NCBI GenBank assembly: GCA_910577955.1
Contig: CAJTNC010000011.1
Span: 28,112 to 92,111 of the forward strand
Length of the DNA stretch: 64,000 bases
From: an uncultured Lachnospiraceae bacterium
Lineage (GTDB): Bacteria > Bacillota > Clostridia > Lachnospirales > Lachnospiraceae
Direction: 5' to 3'
Within the stretch, counting starts at the first letter, position 1. Each line of letters opens with the position of its first letter. Under the pieces are notes generated by a model. It saw only the letters and a program-made list of their open reading frames with translations, did no database searches and was not told where the DNA came from. The position numbers and the translations under genes were made by a program. This document shows, one piece after another, positions 51,040 through 59,476 of this stretch.

Positions 51040-51981
51040 ATGAAGGTATTATCACTATTTAGCGGGGCTGGAGGGCTCGACTTGGGACTGATTCAGGCGG
51101 GCAATACTGTGGTCTGGGCGAATGATATAGATGAAAACGCGGTAAAGACATATAAAAGGAACATAGGAGAGCATATTGTCCTTGGTGACATTAAGAATAT
51201 AGATATCAAAAAATTGCCGAAAGCTGATGTTGTGGTTGGTGGGTTTCCATGCCAAGGATTCAGTCAGGCAAATAGATTTAGGGTGCTTGATGATGAAAGG
51301 AACACCCTTTACAAATTTTTTTATGAGGTTATTCATGAAAAGCAGCCCAGATTCTTTATCGCAGAAAATGTGAAGGGCATATTATCACTAGGGAAGGGTG
51401 AAGCCATAAAGCAGATAATTTCCGACTTTGAGGAAGCTGGGTATTATACAGATATGCATTTGGTTAATATGGCTGATTATGGCGTACCAGAGACGAGGCA
51501 AAGGGTAATTATAATTGGACAGCACCATGATTTGGGAGACGAAAAATTGTTTAGGTTTCCGGCACCTACGCATGATAAGGAAGGAAAGGGTGGATTGAAA
51601 AAGTGGGTGAGTATTTCTGAAGCAATAGCCCATTTCCCTGATCCGGATATGCCTAATGCTGTGTTGAATCATGAGTATTCAAAGTATAAAGTTGAATACC
51701 GCAATTATACTGCTCATCGCCAGACAGATCCGGATAGACCATCCCCTACGATTCTTGCAAGGGGAAATGGCGGCGGAGGTGTTTGTGCAATACCTCATTA
51801 TAACGGAAAAAGGCGGTTGACCGTCAGGGAGAGTGCAGCAGTGCAGACTTTTCCTGATACTTTTGAATTTTGCGGAGTCAGGGGTTCCTGTTACAGGCAG
51901 ATAGGAAATGCGGTTCCAGTTTTATTTGCGCGTCTGCTGGGGGAAGAACTGATGAGGATTGAGAAGGAAGAAAGCCTATGA
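51040..51981 (+). CDS. DNA (cytosine-5-)-methyltransferase 1
   Basis: 313 residues. Motif I LFSGAGGLDLG, IV GGFPCQGFS with catalytic Cys71, VI AENVKG, VIII ETRQRVIIIG, X YRQIGNAVP: complete. Target-recognition region about residues 190-240 (WVSISEAIAHFPDPD, NHEYSKYK). It would protect one strand or site from the HNH endonuclease encoded two genes downstream. Overlaps the next methyltransferase by 4 nt and resembles it along the whole length, including the target-recognition region. Confidence 0.95.
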   Translation: MKVLSLFSGAGGLDLGLIQAGNTVVWANDIDENAVKTYKRNIGEHIVLGDIKNIDIKKLPKADVVVGGFPCQGFSQANRFRVLDDERNTLYKFFYEVIHEKQPRFFIAENVKGILSLGKGEAIKQIISDFEEAGYYTDMHLVNMADYGVPETRQRVIIIGQHHDLGDEKLFRFPAPTHDKEGKGGLKKWVSISEAIAHFPDPDMPNAVLNHEYSKYKVEYRNYTAHRQTDPDRPSPTILARGNGGGGVCAIPHYNGKRRLTVRESAAVQTFPDTFEFCGVRGSCYRQIGNAVPVLFARLLGEELMRIEKEESL

Positions 51982-52913
51982 GAGTGGTGTCATTATTTAG
52001 TGGGGCTGGCGGATTAGATTTAGGATTCAAGATGGCGGGGCATGATGTTGTCTGGGCTAATGACCTATACGAGGATGCCGTCCATACATACCAAAAGAAT
52101 ATAGGGAACCATATTGTTTTGGAAGATGTGCGGAATATTTCCACAGATAAAATTCCTGATTGTGATATAGTTATTGGAGGTTTTCCCTGCCAGGGATTTT
52201 CTGTAGCCAATACCAAAAGGCACATTGCTGATGAAAGGAATGAATTATACAAACAATTAATCCGGGTAATCGAAGATAAGCGGCCGAAGTTCTTTCTGGC
52301 TGAGAATGTCAAAGGGTTAACGAACCTTGGCAAAGGAGAAGTGTTTAAAATGATACTTTCTGATTTCGAGAACTTGGGCTACAGGGTGCAGTATAAGATT
52401 TTAAATGCTGCGGATTATGGCGTGCCACAGACCAGATTGAGGGTTATTATCGTCGGTGTCCGCAGTGATCTTGATTGGGAATACGAATTCCCTAAAGCGA
52501 CACACAGCCAGGATGGGAGAAATGGCCTCCCCGCTTGGGTAAGTGTTTCTGATGCATTAAAAGGGCTTCCAGATCCCGATAGCGAAAATAGCATACCAAA
52601 CCATACCTATTCAAAATATAAGCTGAATATCAACGGATATATTGGGCATCGGCTCCTTGACCCGGATAAACCGGCACCTACGGTTACAGCGAGAGGGGAT
52701 AACCGTGGAGGGGTGGTAATCCTTCCGCATCCTAATGGGCAGAGGAGGATGTCCTGCAGAGAACTTGCCTCAGTGCAGAGTTTTCCGGTAGATTATGAAT
52801 TTACAGGGAATAATTCATCCATTTACAGACAGATAGGCAATGCCGTGCCTCCGCTCTTGGCATATACCGTTGCAAAACAGTTTAATGAATATATGGATAG
52901 TAAGGGGGAATAA
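51978..52913 (+). CDS. DNA (cytosine-5-)-methyltransferase 2
   Basis: 311 residues. Motif I LFSGAGGLDLG, IV GGFPCQGFS with Cys71, VI AENVKG, VIII QTRLRVIIVG, X YRQIGNAVP. Its recognition region (AWVSVSDALKGLPDPD, NHTYSKYKLN) is similar to but distinct from that of methyltransferase 1. Two m5C methyltransferases with one nuclease are typical of asymmetric (type IIS-like) recognition, one enzyme per strand. Three bases separate its stop from the endonuclease ATG. Confidence 0.95.
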   Translation: MRVVSLFSGAGGLDLGFKMAGHDVVWANDLYEDAVHTYQKNIGNHIVLEDVRNISTDKIPDCDIVIGGFPCQGFSVANTKRHIADERNELYKQLIRVIEDKRPKFFLAENVKGLTNLGKGEVFKMILSDFENLGYRVQYKILNAADYGVPQTRLRVIIVGVRSDLDWEYEFPKATHSQDGRNGLPAWVSVSDALKGLPDPDSENSIPNHTYSKYKLNINGYIGHRLLDPDKPAPTVTARGDNRGGVVILPHPNGQRRMSCRELASVQSFPVDYEFTGNNSSIYRQIGNAVPPLLAYTVAKQFNEYMDSKGE

Positions 52914-52916
52914 GCA

Positions 52917-54176
52917 ATGCTGCCAAAAGATTACATACCAGCGAAACCGTTCCCGGATTTTAAGTGGAAATGGGCAAGCCTACAATGTACGGAGAGACTA
53001 AACGACCCGGTTGTTTTGCTGGGCGTGTTGTTCCGCATGAGAAAGCTGGAATTACTTGGTCAAAATTTAAAATACAGTTCTCCTGAATTCGCGCAGGAAA
53101 TGCAGGAACTTTCGAATGACATATCAGATTCGATAAAGGTAAATCTTGGAGGGCGAGTAGGAGAGCGTAACATCATAAGAAATAGCAGCCAATATTGGAG
53201 AGCGGTAGGTTTGATTCCGAATGATAGGTCCGGAAAAATTCAACTGACAGAATTTGGGCAGAAAGTCGCGGATCGTGATATTTCACAGACGGAGTTTGCG
53301 GCAATCACGATCCAGACATTTTGTCTGCCGAATCCAAGGATTCAAAGCCAGGAGGAATGCCAGAGGTGGTATGCTGCTGGAATTCTTCTGCACCCATTGA
53401 AACTGCTGTTGGAAATAACTTGCGAACTTACAAAACTGGATCAGCTACAGGGATACATTACCCCAGAAGAGCTTGTTCGGATAATTATCCCGTTGTCGGG
53501 TGCAAAGGCAGAGTTGAGGGACTATGTTGATTTTATTCTGCGATACCGTGCCGGGGAGATTAACCTCACGGAGTGGCCGGACTGTACGGAAGGCGCAAAT
53601 GATTTTAGAATTGCAAGAGAGTATCTTTTATTTTTGAGTAATTATGGGTATTTTTGTAAAGCTGATGCCAGAAAACGGGAAGAGGAAGAGTATCACATTA
53701 ATATAAATATTTTTGCTGAGATTGAAGAAATAATCCATGAACAGCCAAAAGATGAGTCTTTGTTGAAAGCCTTAGATCAGATACGTGCAAGCGAAGTGAT
53801 TTCTGAAGTTGAACGAAAACGGATACAGACAAGAGCCGTAAGACCAAATCAGGCGGCTTTTCGGAAAGACGTCCTTAAAGCGTGTGAGAGATGTGTGATT
53901 ACAAATGTCATGATGCCAGAGATATTGGAAGCGGCACACATTAAGCCATTCAAATATAATGGTGAAGACACTGTGGCTAATGGATTTGCCATGCGTGTCG
54001 ATATTCACACTTTATTTGATGCGGGGCATCTTAGAATTTCCCCAGAAGGTGATATAGAATTGTCTAACCGCGCAAGGTTGGATTATGGTGCGAGCATTCC
54101 GCCACGCATTGTTATTCCTTCGTTCACAAACAGAGAGTTTTTGCGCTGGAGATGGGAGAATTATAACGGTCTTTGA
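52917..54176 (+). CDS. HNH-family restriction endonuclease
   Basis: 419 residues. The N-terminal 270 residues lack known catalytic motifs but contain winged-helix-like segments, likely for DNA recognition. The C-terminal HNH domain spans about 320-400: CERC (Cys about 322) pairs with a zinc site, EAAHIKPF holds the first His, and NGFAMRVDIHTLFDAGHL the Asn and second His. Last core gene of the HTH-M-M-R operon. Recognition sequence cannot be read from sequence. Confidence 0.85.
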   Translation: MLPKDYIPAKPFPDFKWKWASLQCTERLNDPVVLLGVLFRMRKLELLGQNLKYSSPEFAQEMQELSNDISDSIKVNLGGRVGERNIIRNSSQYWRAVGLIPNDRSGKIQLTEFGQKVADRDISQTEFAAITIQTFCLPNPRIQSQEECQRWYAAGILLHPLKLLLEITCELTKLDQLQGYITPEELVRIIIPLSGAKAELRDYVDFILRYRAGEINLTEWPDCTEGANDFRIAREYLLFLSNYGYFCKADARKREEEEYHININIFAEIEEIIHEQPKDESLLKALDQIRASEVISEVERKRIQTRAVRPNQAAFRKDVLKACERCVITNVMMPEILEAAHIKPFKYNGEDTVANGFAMRVDIHTLFDAGHLRISPEGDIELSNRARLDYGASIPPRIVIPSFTNREFLRWRWENYNGL

Positions 54177-54232
54177 TGGCTGGGCAGAAAATTTACCAGC
54201 GCATATAAATTGTTGAAGTTATGGGGGTTATT

Positions 54233-54805
54233 ATGAAGCAGGACAGATGGTTTTCTATAATTATGGCTGCGGCAATGCTGTGCATAGGATTGGTTAGCCT
54301 TTTTAATCCTATAGACTATATAAGGCACATAGCTGATGCAATAGTGCTTCCACTTTTTCTGTTTACAGTATTGGAAGTTGTGGGACATATCAGAAATTCG
54401 CTTTTTCAGAATCTTGATTTTGAGTTGACAAAAGCGACTATGGATGAAAAGTGGCGTAAAATCTTTTATGATAGGGCAAAGGATGGCGAGACAGAGGAGG
54501 ATAGAAAAATTCAAAAAGAGTATGGCGACTTAGTAGACTATATTGTGCGGCTTACTAAGGTGAACGGAGTTTTTGAAAAGTGGTTTAAATTTTATAATGC
54601 AATTTATACACTATTTGGTGCATTTTTAGTGATATCTGCATTGCTCGCAAATTTAGAATGTGTGATTGCCATTTCAGAAAAAATAAATGTAACAGCGTTC
54701 ACGCTGTTCACATTTGTAATATTCGTTAGTGAACCTTGGATTGTAGAGCATGTTTCTAATCAGTTAGGAAACACGGCTGTAAAGAAAACAAAAGAAAATT
54801 CTTGA
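54233..54805 (+). CDS. Membrane protein of unknown function
   Basis: About 190 residues with four hydrophobic segments in two pairs (IIMAAAMLCIGLVSLF, DAIVLPLFLFTVLEVV; then YTLFGAFLVISALLA, ITAFTLFTFVIF-like region near the C terminus) around a charged middle (MDEKWRKIFYDRAKDGETEED). An ATG at 54221 is an alternative start. Downstream of the endonuclease by about 55 bp; could be an accessory membrane protein of the defence cargo, but nothing shows this. Confidence 0.72.
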   Translation: MKQDRWFSIIMAAAMLCIGLVSLFNPIDYIRHIADAIVLPLFLFTVLEVVGHIRNSLFQNLDFELTKATMDEKWRKIFYDRAKDGETEEDRKIQKEYGDLVDYIVRLTKVNGVFEKWFKFYNAIYTLFGAFLVISALLANLECVIAISEKINVTAFTLFTFVIFVSEPWIVEHVSNQLGNTAVKKTKENS

Positions 54806-54830
54806 CAACAAGAACGTATGTTTGTATAAT
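54802..54830 (+). promoter_or_regulatory. Consensus promoter upstream of a structured non-coding region
   Basis: TTGACA (54802-54807, overlapping the preceding stop codon), 17-bp spacer, TATAAT (54825-54830): both boxes exact consensus. No ORF with an RBS follows closely, pointing to an RNA transcript. Confidence 0.8.
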
Positions 54831-54836
54831 GGCGCT

Positions 54837-54982
54837 ATTGCTACATTTTGGAGACAACCATGTGGAACATGGATTGGACGGTTTATTCCTTCACGGGTTT
54901 AATACCCCGCTGCTTGCAGCGTTCTGAAGGAAGAAGCCAGGGTCGGATACCCCGTAGCTTGCTGCGGGGCGGTTCATTTTTT
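54837..54982 (+). ncRNA. Candidate structured RNA or IS200/IS605-like palindromic remnant
   Basis: About 145 nt. Successive hairpins: CCATGTGGAACATGG; an outer stem TTCCTTCA / TGAAGGAA (54886-54893, 54925-54932) enclosing CGCTGCTTGCAGCG; and CCCCG.AGC-TT-GCT.CGGGG (54950-54969) followed within 8 nt by a T-run, which would terminate. Promoter plus terminator favour a small RNA. The same kind of hairpins also occur at ends of IS200/IS605-type elements, so a transposon remnant is the alternative. Confidence 0.5.
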
Positions 54983-55004
54983 CATGACTATCTGGTAGTA
55001 GGAG

Positions 55005-55247
55005 GTGGCGCATATACAATTTGAAGTCGGTTCAACAGCTTACATTGTTGAAAGCAATCGGATTGTTAGTGAAGTAACTGTAGTTAAGCGGAGCAGTGAT
55101 TTTTACACAGTCCGGTTTGGTGTAAATGGTGGTATTCAAGTTAGGAGCAGCAGATTGTTTGCCAGCCAGGAAGATGCAAAAGCGAGTCTGGCAAAATACA
55201 AGAGAGACAAGAGCAGATACAGTTCCCCGTATGATTATTTGCATTGA
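55005..55247 (+). CDS. Hypothetical small protein
   Basis: 80 residues from a GTG start (MAHIQFEVGSTAYIVESNRI onward). The initiation signal is unusual: GGAGG runs directly into the GTG, so the true start may differ. Sequence suggests a small beta-barrel (VTVVKRSSDFYTVRFG), with a basic C terminus. Not recognised. Confidence 0.55.
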   Translation: MAHIQFEVGSTAYIVESNRIVSEVTVVKRSSDFYTVRFGVNGGIQVRSSRLFASQEDAKASLAKYKRDKSRYSSPYDYLH

Positions 55248-55254
55248 TGGGAGA

Positions 55255-55304
55255 GGATAAAACTTTTTTCAAAAAAGTAGGATAAAACTTTTTTCAAAAA
55301 AGTA
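55255..55304 (+). repeat. Tandem 25-bp duplication carrying a palindrome, upstream of the XRE promoter
   Basis: Two identical 25-bp units (55255-55279 and 55280-55304), each containing the palindrome ACTTTTTT-C-AAAAAAGT. The second unit abuts the -35 box of the promoter at 55306. Probable paired operator, or a recent slippage duplication. Confidence 0.85.
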
Positions 55305-55305
55305 A

Positions 55306-55334
55306 TTGACATCTTCTCCCTTTTTTAGTATAGT
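55306..55334 (+). promoter_or_regulatory. Promoter of the XRE-ImmA operon
   Basis: TTGACA (55306-55311), 17-bp spacer, TATAGT (55329-55334). Confidence 0.82.
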
Positions 55335-55337
55335 GAT

Positions 55338-55355
55338 ATTAGCAAGTTAGCGAAC
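55338..55355 (+). promoter_or_regulatory. Operator-like dyad, copy 1
   Basis: ATTAGCAAGTTAGCGAAC, a dyad of the form GTTxGC-N6-GCxAAC with one mismatch, at the predicted start of transcription. A second copy at 56665-56682 follows the operon. Likely binding site of the XRE repressor. Confidence 0.65.
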
Positions 55356-55450
55356 AAGCAACCATGCTAAACTATTTAACGCCTGAAAATGAGAATATGA
55401 AGAGAAAAACGAAAAACAAAACGAAGAAGAGAGAAGAAAAGGTGAAGAGT

Positions 55451-55819
55451 ATGATGTATGCGAATTTTGGAGAATTCATAAGTCAGAAGAGAGTCGAGAA
55501 ACAGATTACATTGAGGAAGATGGCAGATATGCTTGGTGTATCCGCTCCGTTTTTAACAGATGTGGAAAAAGACAGACGCAACCCTTTTGACATGGAGAAA
55601 CTTACTCAACTCGCAAAAATATTAGAGTTATCAAATGAAGAGCGTGAGCTTATGTTCAACTTGGCCGGTAAGAAACGGAATGCCGTGGCACCCGATCTTC
55701 CTGAATACATCATGGAGAGGGACTATGTCAGTGCTGCGCTGAGGACCGCCAGGGACTTGGATGCAGGAGAAGAAGAATGGAACCAGTTTGTTGAAGAACT
55801 GAGAAAGCGAAAGGGGTAA
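55451..55819 (+). CDS. XRE-family repressor
   Basis: 122 residues. HTH_XRE domain at residues about 8-62 (ISQKRVEKQITLRKMADMLG, VSAPFLTDVEKDRRNP), C-terminal part acidic. The frame extends upstream to 55364, but the ATG at 55451 starts just before the HTH and has AGGTGA about 7 nt upstream. With the adjacent ImmA protease it fits the phage or ICE lysogeny switch in which the protease cleaves the repressor on DNA damage. Confidence 0.85.
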   Translation: MMYANFGEFISQKRVEKQITLRKMADMLGVSAPFLTDVEKDRRNPFDMEKLTQLAKILELSNEERELMFNLAGKKRNAVAPDLPEYIMERDYVSAALRTARDLDAGEEEWNQFVEELRKRKG

Positions 55820-55829
55820 GAGCCTATAT

Positions 55830-56609
55830 ATGTATAGACCAGTTATAACAAGAAAAAAATCGGGAGCTCCGGTATTGAGCAGGAAAGAAATAGATTTGAT
55901 CGGTGAGAATCTTGTCGGGGATTTTATGCCGGATGCTTTGGAAACCCCACAGGAGATTGATATTGATTCATTTGCGCAGAATTATCTTGGGATGGATCAG
56001 GACTTTCAATATTTATCGCATTGCGGAGTTTATCTTGGGATGACGGTTTTCAATGACACGGACAAAGTGCCGGTTTACGACCCGCAGCGAGAATGTGCAG
56101 ATTATATCAGTGCAAAAGCCCATACCGTGATCATTGACAAGACTCTTTTAGCGGAGAACCAGGAACACCGGTACCGTTTTACCATGGGGCATGAGGCAAG
56201 CCACGAGTTCCTCCATAAAGAGTATTTTGCTTATGATCCTAATCAGATGACAATATTTGATTATATCGGGGAAACCCCGATACCAATGGTGCAGTGCCGG
56301 ATAGACACAAAGAAAATGGATGCAAGGAATTCGGAAATATGGACAGACAAGGACTGGATGGAGTGGCAGGCGAATGCCTTATCTTCCGCAATCCTTATGC
56401 CTGTGTCAATGGTAAGGCAGGTTGCTGAAAGCGTAAAAACCACTAAGGCAATTTTCAGAAATTATATCACTGCGGCCAAGGTTTCAAATGTGTTTAATGT
56501 GTCTTTTGAAGCCGCATCATACCGGCTGAAGCAGCTTGGCTATATACCACAGGATGTCCAGATGAGCAGTGATGTGCTGAATATGATTGCCACACAGCTT
56601 TGCGTATGA
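55830..56609 (+). CDS. ImmA/IrrE-family metallopeptidase
   Basis: 259 residues. Zinc motif HEASH at residues 121-125 in FTMGHEASHEFLHKE, preceded by SAKAHTVIIDKTLL, typical of ImmA/IrrE. The C-terminal region (FNVSFEAASYRLKQLGYI) is winged-helix-like, as in repressor-cleaving members. Ten bp after the XRE gene. Expected to inactivate the repressor and so allow excision or expression of the element. Confidence 0.9.
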   Translation: MYRPVITRKKSGAPVLSRKEIDLIGENLVGDFMPDALETPQEIDIDSFAQNYLGMDQDFQYLSHCGVYLGMTVFNDTDKVPVYDPQRECADYISAKAHTVIIDKTLLAENQEHRYRFTMGHEASHEFLHKEYFAYDPNQMTIFDYIGETPIPMVQCRIDTKKMDARNSEIWTDKDWMEWQANALSSAILMPVSMVRQVAESVKTTKAIFRNYITAAKVSNVFNVSFEAASYRLKQLGYIPQDVQMSSDVLNMIATQLCV

Positions 56610-56664
56610 TTTCTGACAGGAAGTATGCGGATTGCCACAGTCCGCATATTTTTTTGCCCGAGCA

Positions 56665-56682
56665 GTTAGCAAGTTAGCGAAC
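56665..56682 (+). promoter_or_regulatory. Operator-like dyad, copy 2
   Basis: GTTAGCAAGTTAGCGAAC, identical to copy 1 at 55338-55355 except for the first base. Placing the same site on both sides of the XRE-ImmA operon suggests control of two transcripts by one repressor. Confidence 0.7.
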
Positions 56683-56950
56683 AAAATAACACAGAAATTA
56701 TTTTAGAAAAGAAAGCATTTCAAAATAAAGTATATGAAAAAAATTCCAAAATATGAAAATAATTGCAGTGGACATGCATATAATAGAGCAAAGAAAAATG
56801 TCGAAAGCAGAGGTGTGTGCAGTATGGCGCAGGGTGTAGTACATAGATGTACTAGGGTATGCCCTTGGCATATAGCTTGAATGCCAGATATGATGGAGTG
56901 TTAACAATTTATATCTCAGAAATGTTAGCAGACGATATTTATTGTATCTA

Positions 56951-56978
56951 TTGCTTACAGAACGGAATTTGATATAAT
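56951..56978 (+). promoter_or_regulatory. Predicted promoter of the DUF6076 gene
   Basis: TTGCTT (56951-56956), 16-bp spacer, TATAAT (56973-56978). Confidence 0.6.
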
Positions 56979-57064
56979 GTTATCAACAGATATGAGAAAC
57001 AAGCGATTGTTTACAGTTGCCTGTTTTAGTATCAAATAGCAATTGATAACAGGAGGTATACAGC

Positions 57065-58099
57065 ATGGATGTTGGTTTGAATGTAGATTTTGACGGTAAG
57101 AAAAATATTGTGATGATGGGCGACATCATCAATGTATATCCGGTTGGCGGTATGGTTTGTGAGTACGCAAGACTTCGCCCCACAGAAATAAAGCCTCTCA
57201 TCATGAAGAATCCCTATTTCCACGATACAGATTTGAATGGAAATGGCAGTCATGCTCTTATGAGTCTCTATGAAGTCTGTCTGGCAAAGTTTGGGGTAGT
57301 CACCGCAGTCATGATCCTCACAGATTTTTCTACTTTCATAGCTGATTTCATACGGGAAAATGAAGAGGAATTGAAAGGTCCTATTGCCCTGATGAATGGG
57401 GATAAGGACACAAGCCAGGTCAAATCCTTCATTTTGGAGAAAACAGGCTTTGATGAATTTGGTATCGGCACCATCGGTCAGACTTTGTTGTCTGCCTACG
57501 CTGCGTATGCAGACAGCTATGTGGCATTCAAGCACTCTTTTAATATGCTGGTATCCGGCGATGAATACGAAGAGGACCAGGTGATGGCATTCTGGGGGCT
57601 GTATGCGACTAATACAGATTTCCAGCACATTGATTTCCACATTATGTTTTTTGATGACTCGTTCCACTCCATCTACACGATTAAGTCATCCATATCGCTG
57701 ATTTTGTTTGAGGCTGCCCATGCTATGGATGCCAATACAAAGTTTGTGGAGTGTAAGAATTGTGGAAACTACTTTGTGCCAGTGGGAAGATCTGATTCGG
57801 TGTACTGCGGATATCCTGCGCCCCAAGACGAAACAAAGGCATGCCGGGATGTAGGAGCCAATGCAACCAGAGTCAAAAAGATGAAGAATGATATCCTTAC
57901 CAAAGAATACCGTAGACTGTATATGCGGCTAAAGATGGCGGTCAAACGCCACCCGGATGATATTGTATTGCGTGAGCGTCTCACGGAACTTACAGAAGGG
58001 ATGAAGGTAAGAAAGAAACAGAAAGAGGACGGAACGGTTTCTGCGGATGGAATACTGGAGTGGCTCATTTCCTTTGATAACCATCTGAATGGAGACTGA
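57065..58099 (+). CDS. DUF6076-type protein with zinc-binding C-terminal region
   Basis: 344 residues. The C-terminal region has CKNCGNYFVPVGRSDSVYCG and, 15 residues on, a further Cys (ACRDVGANATRVKK), a likely zinc knuckle; DUF6076 is the closest family I recognise. The N-terminal 220 residues are helical without known motifs. RBS AGGAGG is at normal spacing. It precedes an unknown gene by about 80 bp; both seem to belong to the element's accessory region. Confidence 0.78.
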   Translation: MDVGLNVDFDGKKNIVMMGDIINVYPVGGMVCEYARLRPTEIKPLIMKNPYFHDTDLNGNGSHALMSLYEVCLAKFGVVTAVMILTDFSTFIADFIRENEEELKGPIALMNGDKDTSQVKSFILEKTGFDEFGIGTIGQTLLSAYAAYADSYVAFKHSFNMLVSGDEYEEDQVMAFWGLYATNTDFQHIDFHIMFFDDSFHSIYTIKSSISLILFEAAHAMDANTKFVECKNCGNYFVPVGRSDSVYCGYPAPQDETKACRDVGANATRVKKMKNDILTKEYRRLYMRLKMAVKRHPDDIVLRERLTELTEGMKVRKKQKEDGTVSADGILEWLISFDNHLNGD

Positions 58100-58181
58100 G
58101 GAACGGAAATAGGGATTTTACGTTCCTCGCTAATATTGCCTTTTAGCGTTAGAATATCTCATAGAAAGGAGGCAGAATGCC

Positions 58182-59081
58182 ATGAATGAAAATAAAGTCA
58201 GCCTGCAGACTATATACGATGAAATTATCCATCACTACAGTTGGGAAAATTATGAAGAAGCCAAGAAACGCTTGCTTCGTAAGAAATACTCTTTTTTGCA
58301 AAAGAAATTGGTACTATGTAACCCAGAGGATTTCAAAGAAAAAGGTGCTAATTATGTTCCTGCCAACGATGCCGCTATTATTCGGGAACTTTTGATTGAG
58401 GCGGTCAACGATAGCGAAGAGAGCATGGTTGTTGACTGGTTCAATGGAAAAATCGATACCAGAGATTCCCAAACTGCGGCGCTGCTATTCATGCAGCTTA
58501 AACCGCTTATCATGAAACCACTCATGATGGGGGAAACAGATGAGGTTACAATGGATGAATGGTTGAACACGGTCTCAGCAGCTATTAATTACAATACTGC
58601 CAGAAATACTCTTGCGCTAAAACGTAATCTGGAGAAGTTTCGCAATATATCACTTCCTCTGGATATGAACATAAGCTTTGGCGATGTAGTAGCCACATAT
58701 GAGGATGGTTCTCGCGCCTATGGTTTGAAGGTAGAAAAACAACCGATTGAGATCAAGGGTAAGACCGTAGAGCAAATTTTAGATTCTGTGGTCACCCAGG
58801 ACGATTACTTTTCCGTTCTTGAACAGATGCTTAAGATGTTCGAGGATCACGCCAAAGCCAAGGCACGGGAAAGCATCGAGTGGTATGCAGAAGCAAAGGA
58901 TTTATTTGAGGCGGAGAAGGCAGATGATGCCTTTAAGCGTGATTCAATTGCATCCGAGTATGTTATTTGGTATCAAAGGATATCTGAATTTTTAGTTCAG
59001 AATCCAGAAATATGTAGCGAAATCGAAAAGGAAAAGAAAGCCACCGGTTTGGTAGAGTTCTTCCGAATGCAGGAACGGTAA
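58182..59081 (+). CDS. Hypothetical protein
   Basis: 299 residues, soluble and helical, acidic overall, with RBS AAAGGAGG. No motif recognised; the middle (DTRDSQTAALLFMQLKPLIM, LPLDMNISFGDVVATYEDGS) looks folded and the C-terminal third is coiled-coil-like. Its position after the DUF6076 gene hints at a paired function, which is unproven. Confidence 0.7.
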   Translation: MNENKVSLQTIYDEIIHHYSWENYEEAKKRLLRKKYSFLQKKLVLCNPEDFKEKGANYVPANDAAIIRELLIEAVNDSEESMVVDWFNGKIDTRDSQTAALLFMQLKPLIMKPLMMGETDEVTMDEWLNTVSAAINYNTARNTLALKRNLEKFRNISLPLDMNISFGDVVATYEDGSRAYGLKVEKQPIEIKGKTVEQILDSVVTQDDYFSVLEQMLKMFEDHAKAKARESIEWYAEAKDLFEAEKADDAFKRDSIASEYVIWYQRISEFLVQNPEICSEIEKEKKATGLVEFFRMQER

Positions 59082-59160
59082 AGCTGGAATTGAATGTGTT
59101 GGATACCTTTATGCTGGATGTTTTGACGGTGAGAATGCAGAAACAGGAGGTGTGTATATT

Positions 59161-59349
59161 ATGGAAGGGCTAACCTATGCAAAACATGGACAAAAGAAGC
59201 CGCTAGGTCAGTTGGCAAAAATCAATGGGAAAAGGGCAGTTGCTTTTCTGGATCAGGATAGGCAAGTGAAGTCATATACTACAGTTGATGAAATTAATGA
59301 CATGTTCTGTACCAAAGTTGATATTCCAGAATATGATTTAGATTTCTGA
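59161..59349 (+). CDS. Hypothetical small protein
   Basis: 62 residues, MEGLTYAKHGQKKPLGQLAK onward. The ATG at 59161 has GGAGG 10 nt upstream; a GTG at 59152 is possible. Short beta-rich protein, unrecognised. A strong terminator follows at 59433. Confidence 0.58.
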   Translation: MEGLTYAKHGQKKPLGQLAKINGKRAVAFLDQDRQVKSYTTVDEINDMFCTKVDIPEYDLDF

Positions 59350-59432
59350 TTATTTTACCATGATTAACGAAGGCGTGTAATCTGGTTGTCTTTTCAATAA
59401 ATTACTGTTTTGTGCCGTTCGAAGGCGTAGCG

Positions 59433-59476
59433 AGCCAGACAGTATCCAAAAGATGGATGCTGTCTGGCTTTTTCTT
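59433..59476 (+). terminator. Strong Rho-independent terminator
   Basis: AGCCAGACAG.ATCC pairs with GGAT.CTGTCTGGCT around a 7-nt loop, followed by TTTTTCTT. Confidence 0.9.

Larger units (their letters stand above)
56610..57064. other. 455-bp regulatory-looking intergenic region
   Basis: No gene. Holds a second repressor-type dyad (56665-56682), a perfect palindrome TAGTACAT-AG-ATGTACTA (56837-56854), the promoter at 56951-56978, and an inverted pair GTTATCAA / TTGATAAC (56977-56985 and 57041-57050 region) flanking the leader of the DUF6076 gene. The density of dyads suggests a lysogeny or excision control region. Confidence 0.55.

Noticed and set aside
55255..55304. Start of a CRISPR array
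   Set aside because: Only two units, directly adjacent with no spacer, no cas genes nearby; better explained as a tandem operator.
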